Positions 43,513 to 53,257 of a stretch of DNA of 64,000 nucleotides are shown here, one piece after another. Each line of letters begins with the position of its first letter. Position 1 is the first letter of the stretch. Source of the DNA: an uncultured Lachnospiraceae bacterium. Lineage in GTDB: Bacteria; Bacillota; Clostridia; Lachnospirales; Lachnospiraceae. The notes beneath the pieces are model-generated. The model worked only from the letters and a program-made list of their open reading frames with translations. It had not been told where the DNA came from and did no database searches. The stretch is taken from the NCBI GenBank assembly GCA_934408585.1, contig CAKRVA010000004.1, positions 103,551 to 167,550 of the forward strand, read 5' to 3'. Both the position numbers and the translations under genes were made by a program.

Positions 43513-44961
43513 TTATATTTCCTGACCTTTGTAATAATTATGCCGGTATAAATGGTCATCTACCAGACTGGCGAGACGATTCATTTCGGATTCGGTATCG
43601 CTTCCCATTGCAATGTTATAATAAGCATAAGCAAACTGCTTACTGAAAAAAGGATAAGCGGGAGTCTGCGGTCTTAAAAAGGAGGAATCCTTTAACTGTG
43701 AAAAAAGGATGTTGGTATGATTGGAAATGGAGTTAAAATTATCCATTACTTCATAAATTTCCTTTAAGACAGGGAAACCGGTATATTTACTTATTTTCAG
43801 CTGATTTTTAAAGCTGAACACATAGCGTATAAACTGGCAGCATAGTTCCGGATGCTTTGTCTGCTTGGACATACAAAGTCCCCAGCTTCCATGAGGAGTA
43901 GCACTTTTTAAACCATGTGGCAGAGGAATAATACCAATGTTGTCATTTTCTTTTATTCCCTGGAAATATGCACTTGGAAGAGAAAGGCTCATTGCAAAAT
44001 TACCGGGGAAAAGCTCTGTATGGCTTCCAATGTGAGTATAATGATATTTATAAAACAATTCTCCCAGCCACTGCATCGCTTCTAGGGAGGCAGGTCCATT
44101 GATATATCCATTTGTCTGGGTAAAATCAGCATTAAAAAGTTGTCCACCGTTTTGAATAATAAATGGAAGACCGGAATAGCTGAGCCATTCACCGGATTTT
44201 GGTGAAAGTCCACGTCCGGAATCCATTAAAAGCGGATATTTAAAGGAAGTTTTACTTTGAATCAGATGACATATCTGTAAAAATTCGTTCCAGTCCCAGG
44301 CATCGGTATGGTGTTGTGGAATACGAATGTTGAGGGATTGAAATAAATCCTTGTTATAAAGAATACACAGTGTAGATTCTGTATAACCAAGGTGATAAAG
44401 CTTTCCCTGAAAACGTCCCTGCTCGAGAATAGGATTCAAAAACGAATTTAAAAAGCTGGATTCCATATAATCGTCAAACGGTAACAAGGAATTCATATAT
44501 GCCCAATAGGCTACGTCGGGACCATCCAAAGAAAAGATGTCCGGAGCATTTCCACCGGCAAAGGATTGAAAAAGTGTATCACGTAAAGGTGCCTTATCAT
44601 TGGAAAGGAACGTTGGCTGCACGATAAACCCTGAGTTTGATTCGTTAAATTCTGCAATCAGGGAATCCCAGAATTGCTGTTCCCCATGTTCCATAGGACA
44701 TAAATAAAGGGACAAAACAATCTGATTGGCACTCTGATCACGAACGAAACTTCCTTTTCCCTGCTGACGGACAATGTATCCTTCCGCTTCCAAGGTTTTC
44801 AATGCCTGCGTGATGGTACTTTTGCTGACATTCAGATTATGCATCAGAACGTTGTCGGATGGAATGGCATCTCCGGGAAGATAAGTTCCATTGCGGATTT
44901 GCTCAATCAATTTGTTCTTGATAGCGACATATTTGGGCACTCTGATATTGTTGTTTGACAT
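43513..44961 (-). CDS. GntR-type regulator fused to a family-1 solute-binding domain
   Basis: A 482-residue cytoplasmic protein without signal peptide. Residues 1-70 are a GntR winged helix (VPKYVAIKNKLIEQIRNGTY, SKSTITQALKTLEAEGYI). From about residue 75 to the end it is a family-1 ABC solute-binding fold (FAGGNAPDIFSLDGPDV, GFPVLKEIYEV...). Usual GntR sugar sensors carry a LacI-type or UTRA domain instead. It should bind the TTGTTCGAA-type sites in its own promoter region and sense a sugar from the divergent operon. Start 44961 follows TAGGAG; the upstream ATG at 45057 overlaps the operator. Confidence 0.9.
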   Translation of the reverse strand: MSNNNIRVPKYVAIKNKLIEQIRNGTYLPGDAIPSDNVLMHNLNVSKSTITQALKTLEAEGYIVRQQGKGSFVRDQSANQIVLSLYLCPMEHGEQQFWDSLIAEFNESNSGFIVQPTFLSNDKAPLRDTLFQSFAGGNAPDIFSLDGPDVAYWAYMNSLLPFDDYMESSFLNSFLNPILEQGRFQGKLYHLGYTESTLCILYNKDLFQSLNIRIPQHHTDAWDWNEFLQICHLIQSKTSFKYPLLMDSGRGLSPKSGEWLSYSGLPFIIQNGGQLFNADFTQTNGYINGPASLEAMQWLGELFYKYHYTHIGSHTELFPGNFAMSLSLPSAYFQGIKENDNIGIIPLPHGLKSATPHGSWGLCMSKQTKHPELCCQFIRYVFSFKNQLKISKYTGFPVLKEIYEVMDNFNSISNHTNILFSQLKDSSFLRPQTPAYPFFSKQFAYAYYNIAMGSDTESEMNRLASLVDDHLYRHNYYKGQEI

Positions 44962-45001
44962 AATCCATACTCCTATGTATTTTTTCTGTGATAAAAAGAA
45001 A

Positions 45002-45030
45002 TTGACAAATAAATTGATGTATGATATTAT
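45002..45030 (+). promoter_or_regulatory. Promoter of the GH116-GH32 operon
   Basis: TTGACA at 45002-45007 and TATTAT at 45025-45030, 17-bp spacer. Transcription should start within or next to operator 1. Confidence 0.7.
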
Positions 45031-45057
45031 CATACCATAAGTTGTTCGAATAATCAA
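45029..45057 (-). promoter_or_regulatory. Promoter of the GntR-fusion regulator gene
   Basis: On the minus strand, TTGATT (45057-45052) and TATGAT (45034-45029) are separated by 17 bp. Operator 1 lies between the two boxes, suggesting autorepression. Confidence 0.55.
45039..45055. promoter_or_regulatory. Operator 1 (AAGTTGTTCGAATAATC)
   Basis: A near-perfect dyad around TTCGAA. It is repeated at 45107 with one base changed. It overlaps both divergent promoters. Confidence 0.75.
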
Positions 45058-45069
45058 TAAAAACTAAAA

Positions 45070-45093
45070 ACTCCCCATTTCTTATAGGGGAGT
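45070..45093. terminator. Hairpin between the two operators
   Basis: ACTCCCC / GGGGAGT stem in A-rich context in the 5' leader of the GH116 operon. It may attenuate transcripts or insulate the divergent units. Confidence 0.55.
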
Positions 45094-45106
45094 AAAAATA
45101 AAAACC

Positions 45107-45123
45107 AAGTTGTTCGAACAATC
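45107..45123. promoter_or_regulatory. Operator 2 (AAGTTGTTCGAACAATC)
   Basis: Contains a perfect TTGTTCGAACAA palindrome. It is 68 bp from operator 1 and 35 bp before the GH116 start. Confidence 0.75.
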
Positions 45124-45157
45124 GAATGACTTAGAAGGAAATGGAGGGATTACAAAT

Positions 45158-47626
45158 ATGGGTGAAGTGTTTTCGAAAGAACAGCTTTATGACAGAACAC
45201 CGAGGGTATACCCAAGAGATGCTTCGGAAGTGCGGTTTTTACTCGGAGGAATCGGAACAGGAAATATTTCGGTGAACCCAAGAGGAAAATTGCTGGATTG
45301 GGAGATTTTTAACTGGCCATCAAAAAACACGAAATTTCCACTGGCATTTTTTGCGATCCGCACCGAAAATGAATGCATGACTCAGCCGGTAGCCAAGATT
45401 CTGGAATCTAGATTATTACCGCCCTATACAAGCTCGCATGGTTATTTACAGGCAGAGCTTGTGAATCTTCCACGTATGGAGGATTCAGAGATGGTATGTG
45501 AATATCCGTTTGCCAGAGTTCAATTCAAAGACTCGGAATTACCGGTGCAGGTATCCATGGAGTCATATACACCGTTTATTCCATTGAATACGGATGATTC
45601 CAGCATTCCCTGTGCCATTATCCGTTACAAAGTCCGAAATACAACGGAATATCCGACGAAGGTAAGTCTTGTTGGTACATTACCCAATGCTTCCGGCTTT
45701 GAAGGTTATGATGTAATTGAAAATCTGATTCTTGCAGATTCTGTAAAAAACGAATTTCGTGAGTACAAGGATGTCAAGGGACTTTATTATTCTTGTGAAC
45801 ATCTTGATGAAAACCATATCCGTTACGGAAATATGGCAATCCTGACAAAGGGAGAGAATATTACCTACAAGACGCAGTGGTTTGACGGAGAATGGGTGGA
45901 TGGTATTCAAGACTTCTGGGATGATTTTACCGAGGATGGAATATTGGAAACGGAAACGGTTTCCGATAGTGTGGGTTGTGAATTTGCACAGTTTCATAAT
46001 TTCAGCTTTTTGAAGCGCCGTGAAAAAATTGGTTCGATTGGTTCCTATAAAGAACTTGCACCTGGAGAAGAGACCGTTTTTGAGTTTGTGATTACCTGGT
46101 ATTTCCCAAACCGCGTAAAGGCATGGATCGAATTTGATGAGGACTATGAAAATTTCCGGCAGGGAAAATACGGAACGGTTCGAAACTATTATGCAACAAA
46201 GTTTCAGGATGCATGGCAGGTTGGTACATATGTTTATGACCATATGGAACGGTTGGAAAAAGGAAGCCGTGATTTCTCAGATGCAATGTTCCATAGAACA
46301 AATTTACCGTATTATGTAATTGATGCACTTACTGCAAATATTACAAATCTGCGAAGTAATCTCTGTTTCCGGCTGGAGGATGGAACATTTGGAGGATTCG
46401 AAGGAATCCGGGATTATATCGGATGCGGATATGGCAGTGTACCTCATGTCTGGAATTATGCACAGACCGTAGCGTTTTTGTTCCCTGATCTGGAACAGAG
46501 CATGCGGCGGGTAGAATTCCTGAGGGAAACCGACGAAAACGGATGTATGTCGACCAGAATGTTTTCGGTATTTGACCAGGAACGTTATGCGATGGTTCCG
46601 GCGTGTGACGGACAGCTGGGCAGCGTGGTCCGCATTTATCGGGACTTTAAAAATACAGGTGATGTAACGTTTTTGAAAGAACTCTGGCCCAAAGCAGTTG
46701 CAGCCATGGATTATGCGTTTAAACAATGGGATCTGGATGGCGATGATGTGTTGGACGGTCAGCAGAATACAACATATGACATTGAGTTTTATGGACCGAA
46801 TCCGATGACGGACAGTATTTTTCTGGCAGCATTGAGATGTTGCGAGGAAATGGCTGCTATTTTGGGCGACGAAGACCATCAGAAACAATATGCAGATGCT
46901 TACCGACAGGGATGTGAACGGGCAGATAAGCTGATGTTTAACGGAGAGTATTACAAACAGGTAGAGAAGGAACCGGATAAGTATAAATATCAGTTTGGCG
47001 AAGGGTGCTTATCCGATCAGCTTTTGGGACAGTTCCTTGCATATATGGCAGGGATTGGAGAAATACTTCCCCACGAACATCTTCGTTCTGCAATGGAAGC
47101 AGTTTTCCGTTATAACTACAAAATGGATTTTTACCATACGGATAGTGTGCATCGGGCATATGCAATCAATGAGGAACACGGAGTGGTAGTTGCAACATGG
47201 CCAAGAGGTGGAAGACCTAAGTTCCCGTTGTCCTATGCAGGAGAAGTCTGGACCGGTGTGGAGTATGAAGTCGCCGTAAACCTGATTTACCTGGGATGTC
47301 TTGAAGAAGGTCTTACCATAGTGAAAGCCGTGCGGGACCGCTATGATGGATATAAACGTAATCCATTCAGTGAAATCGAATCCGGACATCATTATTGCCG
47401 GGCAATGGCAAGCTGGGGAGTATTAAATGCACTCCTTGGATTAAAAAGCGATATGTATCAGAAAACGTTAAGCATTCATCCTGTAGTTCAGGAAAATGAT
47501 ATATCCAGTTTCTTTATTTGCGGAAAGGCATGGGGAGTCTACAGCCAGAAAATGGTTGATGGGAAATTGGAAAAAACTATTGATGTTTTGTACGGTTCAT
47601 TAGATGATGTAACTGTAACAGATTAA
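45158..47626 (+). CDS. GH116-family glycosidase
   Basis: An 822-residue protein without signal peptide, so it acts in the cytoplasm. The N-terminal domain has LGGIGTGNISVNPRGKLLDW, typical of the GH116 (GBA2-like) N-domain. The C-terminal alpha/alpha barrel has NTTYDIEFYGPNPMTDS and CLSDQLLGQFLA, which hold the nucleophile Glu and acid Asp in this family. GH116 enzymes cleave beta-glucosides, beta-xylosides or related links. Start 45158 follows GGAGGGAT; an upstream ATG at 45110 sits in operator 2. It leads an operon with an ABC transporter and a GH32 enzyme. Confidence 0.85.
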   Translation: MGEVFSKEQLYDRTPRVYPRDASEVRFLLGGIGTGNISVNPRGKLLDWEIFNWPSKNTKFPLAFFAIRTENECMTQPVAKILESRLLPPYTSSHGYLQAELVNLPRMEDSEMVCEYPFARVQFKDSELPVQVSMESYTPFIPLNTDDSSIPCAIIRYKVRNTTEYPTKVSLVGTLPNASGFEGYDVIENLILADSVKNEFREYKDVKGLYYSCEHLDENHIRYGNMAILTKGENITYKTQWFDGEWVDGIQDFWDDFTEDGILETETVSDSVGCEFAQFHNFSFLKRREKIGSIGSYKELAPGEETVFEFVITWYFPNRVKAWIEFDEDYENFRQGKYGTVRNYYATKFQDAWQVGTYVYDHMERLEKGSRDFSDAMFHRTNLPYYVIDALTANITNLRSNLCFRLEDGTFGGFEGIRDYIGCGYGSVPHVWNYAQTVAFLFPDLEQSMRRVEFLRETDENGCMSTRMFSVFDQERYAMVPACDGQLGSVVRIYRDFKNTGDVTFLKELWPKAVAAMDYAFKQWDLDGDDVLDGQQNTTYDIEFYGPNPMTDSIFLAALRCCEEMAAILGDEDHQKQYADAYRQGCERADKLMFNGEYYKQVEKEPDKYKYQFGEGCLSDQLLGQFLAYMAGIGEILPHEHLRSAMEAVFRYNYKMDFYHTDSVHRAYAINEEHGVVVATWPRGGRPKFPLSYAGEVWTGVEYEVAVNLIYLGCLEEGLTIVKAVRDRYDGYKRNPFSEIESGHHYCRAMASWGVLNALLGLKSDMYQKTLSIHPVVQENDISSFFICGKAWGVYSQKMVDGKLEKTIDVLYGSLDDVTVTD

Positions 47627-47641
47627 ACAGGAGGGAAAACA

Positions 47642-48997
47642 ATGAAAAAGAATTACTTGAAGAAAATCTTATGTTTGGTATGTACAACAGCACTGGTATT
47701 TACAATGATGGCATGTGGCAGCACAACAACAGAAAGCCAGCCGGATTCCAATGCTTCAACAGAAGAAACGGCAACAGAATCTACGGATACACCGGCAGAA
47801 GATGTAACAATTACTTTTGCAGAGCATGTGGCAGATATTGAAGCACAGGAGCCACATATGATGAAGATTATTAATGCATTTGAAGAAAAATATCCCAATA
47901 TTCATGTTGAGATTACCGGAAAAGAGGTTTCTGAACATAATACACAGATGACTCTTCTGGCAGGAGAAAATAAGCTTCCGGATATTTTCTGGTTAGAGCA
48001 GGCACCGGCGAAGGAGTTCGCAGCAAACGGATATCTGTATGACCTGACAAGTGCATTGGATGAATACGGAATTAATGATAGTCTTTTACCGGGACTTGTT
48101 CATTCCTGCACCGTGGATGGGAAAGATTATGGAATTCCAAGCGAAGTTATGATGGTAGGATTCTTCTATAATAAAGATTTGTTTGCACAGGCAGGTATTG
48201 AAAGTGCACCAATCACTTATGAAGAGTTTCAGGATGTAGTAAACAAACTTAATGACAGCGGAATTGTTCCTCTTACTGTAGGAGCACAGGATAATTACAG
48301 TATCTGGGCATTTGAGACCATGCTGGCAAGATACGGATTCTTCGACAAACTGGAAGGATTAAATGATGGAAGCATTTCCTGGGTAAACGATGATTTCCTT
48401 CACTATTTTGAAAAAGTTGAAGAAATGAGAAATAACCATACATTTACCGAAGATATTGCCAATATTGGATATTTTGAAGCAAAGGAACGTTTCCTTGGTG
48501 GAAATGCAGCAATGTTCAATACCGGTGCATGGGACATTGGTGATTTTGAAGCAAGTGATATTGCACAGAATATTGGATTCTTCTGGGGACCAACATTTTC
48601 AGATAGTTCATACCCACAGGAAATTGGTATAAAGGCATCCGGTGGTGTCTATGTAGTATCTGCCAAAGCAGCAGAAGATGAGAAGGTATTGGATGCCGTT
48701 ATGAAATTCTGGCAGTTCTATTATGGCGAAGAAGGTACTAAGATTATTGCGGAAGATACTGCAAGTCTTCCATGCTCAAAATACGATGGTGAGATTGATG
48801 CGAGTGAACATCCGGTATTAGCTTCCATGATTGCCGCATTAAATGATGATTGGACAGCAGTTACCGAGCCGTTTAATTCCCTGTCTACGAATGTAGCATA
48901 TGGATATTTTGATGCAACGTTTGGCGTAATGACAGGCGTTTATACACCGGAGCAGGCTGCTCAGTATGTAGAAGATTTACACGCAGCAGAACGCTAA
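47642..48997 (+). CDS. Sugar ABC transporter substrate-binding lipoprotein
   Basis: A 451-residue precursor with a lipobox (TMMACGST) and a Ser/Thr/Glu linker. The domain follows family 1 (MTLLAGENKLPDIFWLE, YGIPSEVMMVGFFYNK). It is 15 bp after the GH116 gene with AGGAGGG. The binding-domain half of the GntR fusion is of the same broad family and may have arisen from such a protein. Confidence 0.92.
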   Translation: MKKNYLKKILCLVCTTALVFTMMACGSTTTESQPDSNASTEETATESTDTPAEDVTITFAEHVADIEAQEPHMMKIINAFEEKYPNIHVEITGKEVSEHNTQMTLLAGENKLPDIFWLEQAPAKEFAANGYLYDLTSALDEYGINDSLLPGLVHSCTVDGKDYGIPSEVMMVGFFYNKDLFAQAGIESAPITYEEFQDVVNKLNDSGIVPLTVGAQDNYSIWAFETMLARYGFFDKLEGLNDGSISWVNDDFLHYFEKVEEMRNNHTFTEDIANIGYFEAKERFLGGNAAMFNTGAWDIGDFEASDIAQNIGFFWGPTFSDSSYPQEIGIKASGGVYVVSAKAAEDEKVLDAVMKFWQFYYGEEGTKIIAEDTASLPCSKYDGEIDASEHPVLASMIAALNDDWTAVTEPFNSLSTNVAYGYFDATFGVMTGVYTPEQAAQYVEDLHAAER

Positions 48998-49009
48998 GGA
49001 AAGGAACGA

Positions 49010-49036
49010 GAGTGGTATAACTCCCCAATACCACTC
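49010..49036 (+). terminator. Intercistronic hairpin after the binding-protein gene
   Basis: GAGTGGTAT/ATACCACTC stem (9 bp) with no strong T-tract. It lies at the same place as the hairpin in the 24.9-kb sugar operon. Confidence 0.6.
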
Positions 49037-49096
49037 CCGTTTTACTTTTTAAAAACAAATAAAACTGGACAGAACAGAATGAATGGGAGGGTGAAA

Positions 49097-49978
49097 ATGC
49101 ATTGGTTAAGTACGCGAAAAGCAAAAACAATTATGTTACTTCCAACCTTACTTATCTATACGGTATTTATTGTAATTCCGGTGCTGGTAGCAGTGTACTA
49201 TAGCTTTACGGATTATAGCGGCCTTGGAAAGGCGGTATATAGTGGACTTGAGAACTACAGCAGAATGTTTCATGATAAATTGTTTTTAGTGGCACTGAAA
49301 AATACGCTGCTGGTATTAGTATTTAGTCTTGTTTTTCTGCTGGTAGGGTCTTTTCTGGTTGCGTTGCTGATGAATAAGGATTTTAAGGGAAACGCATTTT
49401 TTAAAATGATTGTTTTCTCGCCTTATGTCATTGCACCAATTATCATCGGTATTATTTGGGGATATATTTTAAATCCCAATTACGGACTCCTGAATAGTTT
49501 TTTGAGAAAAATCGGATGGGACGTACTTGCCATTGAATGGATTGGTGGATTGAAATGGTCACCGCTTTCACTGGCAATCGTATTTACATGGCAGGTGCTT
49601 GGATTTCATGCAACGATATTTTTATCAGGCATAAAGGCCATTCCGGATGATATTTATGAGGCAAGCGCGATTGATGGTGCGAACGGATTACAGAAAATAT
49701 TTTTTATTACGATTCCGATGTTAAAGGAAACCATTATTATCAATACGGTTTTAGTTATTACCGGTGCTTTTAAAATTTACGAACTGGTTTATCAGCTTAC
49801 CGGTGGCGGACCGACACACCAGTCAGAGCTTCTGACCTCTTATATGTATTTTACGGTATTTACTTCCAGACGTTATGGATACGGAATGGCAATCGCAGTT
49901 GTAATACTGGTATTGTCAATTGCAGGTTCATTTGCATATATCAGAATTACTTCGAAGAAGCAAAGGAGGAGAGCATGA
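49097..49978 (+). CDS. ABC transporter permease, MalF-like
   Basis: A 293-residue six-helix permease. The EAA loop reads IYEASAIDGANGLQKIFFITIPM. Start 49097 is used since GGGAGGG sits just before it; ATG 49079 would place the site inside. It overlaps the next gene by 4 bp. Confidence 0.92.
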   Translation: MHWLSTRKAKTIMLLPTLLIYTVFIVIPVLVAVYYSFTDYSGLGKAVYSGLENYSRMFHDKLFLVALKNTLLVLVFSLVFLLVGSFLVALLMNKDFKGNAFFKMIVFSPYVIAPIIIGIIWGYILNPNYGLLNSFLRKIGWDVLAIEWIGGLKWSPLSLAIVFTWQVLGFHATIFLSGIKAIPDDIYEASAIDGANGLQKIFFITIPMLKETIIINTVLVITGAFKIYELVYQLTGGGPTHQSELLTSYMYFTVFTSRRYGYGMAIAVVILVLSIAGSFAYIRITSKKQRRRA

Positions 49979-50796
49979 AAAAGAAATTATTCTACGTAGT
50001 TGTGTTTATCCTTTTGATTTTAATGATGATCCCGATTCTTTGGGCAGTTTTATTATCTTTTAAAACGAATAATGAAATTGTAAATGCTCCTTTGTCGCTT
50101 CCGACAGAGTGGAATTTTGATAATTATGAGCGTGCAATGGAAACCATTGATTTTGGAAGAATGTATTTTAATACGATTCTTCTCGTGGTGGTTGCTACCT
50201 TTTTCAGCATTGCACTGACCTTTATGAGTTCCTTTGCCATTGCCAGATTACAGTATAAAAAAGAGGGAACCGCAGATCGCCTATATCTGTATCTTTTAAT
50301 TGGAATTGCAATTCCCATTTATGTATTGTTGTTTCCGATTTACAGAATTGATTCCATGCTTGGGATACTGGGAACGAGAGCCGGTTTGATTCTGCCATAC
50401 ATTGCAGTGAACATCTCGTTTAATACGTTGCTGTTTGTTGGATTTTTAAGAGGCATTCCAAATGAACTGGAAGAAGCGGCAATTATTGATGGCTGCGGTC
50501 TGTTTCAGCTTTGCACCAGGGTTGTGATACCGGTTATGAAACCGACATTTGTGACCATTCTTATTTTTAATGCCGTATATATTTACAACGAATTCCCATT
50601 TGCATCAACGTTTATTCAAAGTGATAAGCTCAATACGGTATCACTTATGACTTCTATGTTTAAAGGACAATATTCCATGGATTACAGCGGTATTATTGCA
50701 GCAAGTTTGATGATTATGCTGCCGGAATTGGTATTCTATGTGATTTCACAGAAATATATCATCGGGGGAATGACTGCCGGTGCTGTGAAAGGGTAG
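49975..50796 (+). CDS. ABC transporter permease, MalG-like
   Basis: A 273-residue permease whose EAA loop reads ELEEAAIIDGCGLFQLCTRV. The C-terminus TAGAVKG is typical of CUT1 permeases. It is coupled by an ATGA overlap to the first permease gene. No ATPase gene is in the operon. Confidence 0.92.
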   Translation: MKKKLFYVVVFILLILMMIPILWAVLLSFKTNNEIVNAPLSLPTEWNFDNYERAMETIDFGRMYFNTILLVVVATFFSIALTFMSSFAIARLQYKKEGTADRLYLYLLIGIAIPIYVLLFPIYRIDSMLGILGTRAGLILPYIAVNISFNTLLFVGFLRGIPNELEEAAIIDGCGLFQLCTRVVIPVMKPTFVTILIFNAVYIYNEFPFASTFIQSDKLNTVSLMTSMFKGQYSMDYSGIIAASLMIMLPELVFYVISQKYIIGGMTAGAVKG

Positions 50797-50830
50797 TGGA
50801 TATTAACTTGGAAGTGAGGTAAAACAGACA

Positions 50831-52300
50831 ATGGAAACAAGGAAAATAGAATGCAATAAATGCTGGAGACCGGAATTACATTTTACACCGGAGCATGGCT
50901 GGATAAATGACCCCAATGGATTGATTTTTTATAAAGGGAAATATCATTTGTTCTATCAGTATAATCCTTATCATTGCAATTGGGACAGTATGCATTGGGG
51001 ACATGCTGTAAGCAACGACCTGATAAACTGGGAAGATAAGGAAATCGCTCTTTATCCGGAGGAACCCTATGATAAAGACCAGGCAGGTGGCTGCTTTTCG
51101 GGCTCTGTTGTGGTCAGGGATGAAAAGATGTATTTGTTTTATACCGGAAGTGTTATCAAAGAGGGAAAAGTACATCAGACACAATGCCTGGCAGTGACGG
51201 AAGATGGAATTCATTTTGAAAAGGTATCACAGAATCCGTTGATTTTAACTCCGCCGCTTGAGGGAGAGGAAGATTTCAGAGATCCCAAAGTAGTGTGGGC
51301 ACAGGGAAAATATCGTATGGTTTGCGGAGGAACGGATGGAAAAGCGGATGATCCGGCGAGCCATGGGCGTATTTATCTGTATAGCTCTGAGGATTTGTAC
51401 CATTGGGAATATAACGGGATAATTTATGAAGCTCTGCCAGGAGAGGGCTCTATGATGGAATGCCCGGATTTGTTTTGTCTTGGAGAACAATGGGTAATAA
51501 CATGTTCACCGATGTACCGGGAGGATTACAGACAGACTTTTTATGCAGTTGGAAAAGCAGATTTTGACCAGTGTATTTTTCAGGTAGAGAAAAAGGGATG
51601 TCTTGATTATGGGCCATATTATTATGCACAGCAGACTTATTTTGATAAAAATCAGGTACCACTTTCCATTTCGTGGCTTGGAGGATGGCCGTGGATGCCA
51701 TGGGCAAAAACGTTACCGCCAACCGATGGTATGGGATACCGGGGCGTATTAAGTGTACCACGGGTTCCCTTTCTGGATAGTGAAAATAATCTGCATTTTA
51801 AGCTTTTTCCAGAGTTGAAGGAGTATGAAAAAAATCATATTCAAAGAACCATGCTTTCTGTACCTGTGAAGGGTGAGGCAATAGATGGGGACGAAACGTT
51901 CTGGGAAGCTTTGAAGCAATTAAGTGGTGCTGTTCATCTTTGCTTTGCGATTGATATGGAAGAAACAGATAGTAAGCAGTTAATGCTTGTTTTAAAAGAA
52001 GGAAAAAATGAACGGATTGAGTTTTCAATAAACTTTGAGGAGAAGAAGTTTATTGCAGACTGTACCAAAGGGGATGCTTTTATAAAAGAGACATCCCAGG
52101 TCGTTTTATTGCAGGAGCTTTCTTCCAGGCTGGAAGTGGAGCTGCTGTTAGATAAATCCGTATATACCTTCTTTTTACAGAATGGCAGATATACTTATAC
52201 AGGAACGTTTTATCCGGCGGAAGGAAATTATGGGCTGGAAATCTGCTCATTGGGAAATTCTGCCAAGCTGGAACAGATAGAACTTGGATTCTTTGCATAG
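50831..52300 (+). CDS. GH32 beta-fructosidase (sucrose-6-phosphate hydrolase type)
   Basis: The 489-residue protein has the GH32 triad: WINDPNG with the nucleophile Asp (about residue 27), FRDPKV with the stabilising Asp (near 152), and MECPDLF with the acid/base Glu (near 215). A C-terminal beta-sandwich follows. It has no signal peptide, so it acts on imported sucrose, sucrose phosphate or fructo-oligosaccharides. The fructokinase beyond the regulator would use the fructose released. Confidence 0.94.
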   Translation: METRKIECNKCWRPELHFTPEHGWINDPNGLIFYKGKYHLFYQYNPYHCNWDSMHWGHAVSNDLINWEDKEIALYPEEPYDKDQAGGCFSGSVVVRDEKMYLFYTGSVIKEGKVHQTQCLAVTEDGIHFEKVSQNPLILTPPLEGEEDFRDPKVVWAQGKYRMVCGGTDGKADDPASHGRIYLYSSEDLYHWEYNGIIYEALPGEGSMMECPDLFCLGEQWVITCSPMYREDYRQTFYAVGKADFDQCIFQVEKKGCLDYGPYYYAQQTYFDKNQVPLSISWLGGWPWMPWAKTLPPTDGMGYRGVLSVPRVPFLDSENNLHFKLFPELKEYEKNHIQRTMLSVPVKGEAIDGDETFWEALKQLSGAVHLCFAIDMEETDSKQLMLVLKEGKNERIEFSINFEEKKFIADCTKGDAFIKETSQVVLLQELSSRLEVELLLDKSVYTFFLQNGRYTYTGTFYPAEGNYGLEICSLGNSAKLEQIELGFFA

Positions 52301-52387
52301 ATGTCTTGATTATCATGAACTTTTGAAATATGATACATGATAGGAAGAAATTTCAGAGTACATGATGAGTAAGACAGGAGTAAGGCA

Positions 52388-53257
52388 ATGAGCAGGACGA
52401 GTGCAAAGATACTTTTAACGATGGTATTTATTGCAAGAGGAACATCTTTTCTTTTTTCTAAAATTTTAATGAACGATATGTCACCAATGAGTATTCTGGC
52501 AGTTCGTTTTATTCTCGCATTTGTTGTTCTGACGATAATCTTTCATAAAAAAATCAGAGAATGCAGTAGAGACAGCCTGAAGGGCGGTATTCTACTGGGA
52601 ATCTTATATACGATTTGCATGATTTTTGAAATGTATGGGCTGCGCCTGATTGACTCAGGCGTCAGTGCCCTGATTGAAAATATGGCGATTGTTTTGGTGC
52701 CTGTTTATGCGGCTGTTTTGACGAAGACATTTCCAAAAGGGAAAACGATGCTATGCGCTGTGCTTGCAGTAGCAGGTGTGGGATTTTTGTCTTTGACACA
52801 AAACAGCAGTGCAAATGGCGGACTTGGAATTGTATTGATGATTTGTGCCGCACTAACGTATGCGGCATGTATTATGTCAACCGAAAAAGCAACAAAAAAG
52901 GGTGACCCGGTTATAATAGGAATGATTCAGCTTGGCGTTATGGGAGTGATATGCCTTTTGATATCATTGATATCCGGGGAATTCGGTCTTCCGCAAAATA
53001 CAAATCAATGGGCAATGCTGCTTCTCCTGGTATTGGTGTGCAGCTGCTTTGGATTTACGTTTCAACCGGTCGGACAGAAATACCTGCCGGCAGAAACGGC
53101 TGCGGTATTTACGGTTATTAACCCACTGACAGCCAGTGTTATGGGAGTGGTAATCGCAGGAGAAGGAATGAGTATTCTCAAACTGATAGGCTATGTGCTG
53201 ATTTTAATTGCATTGGTGCTCTATAATATCAAAGGAAAACAGGTAGAAGAGAAATGA
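52388..53257 (+). CDS. EamA (DMT) family transporter
   Basis: A 289-residue protein with ten helices in two EamA repeats (FLFSKILMNDMSPMSILAVRF, and a second GFTFQPVGQKYLPAETAAVF). DMT proteins move metabolites or amino acids; substrate unknown. A good AGGAGTAAG site is present. It begins a run of closely spaced rightward genes and overlaps the next by 4 bp. Confidence 0.88.
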   Translation: MSRTSAKILLTMVFIARGTSFLFSKILMNDMSPMSILAVRFILAFVVLTIIFHKKIRECSRDSLKGGILLGILYTICMIFEMYGLRLIDSGVSALIENMAIVLVPVYAAVLTKTFPKGKTMLCAVLAVAGVGFLSLTQNSSANGGLGIVLMICAALTYAACIMSTEKATKKGDPVIIGMIQLGVMGVICLLISLISGEFGLPQNTNQWAMLLLLVLVCSCFGFTFQPVGQKYLPAETAAVFTVINPLTASVMGVVIAGEGMSILKLIGYVLILIALVLYNIKGKQVEEK

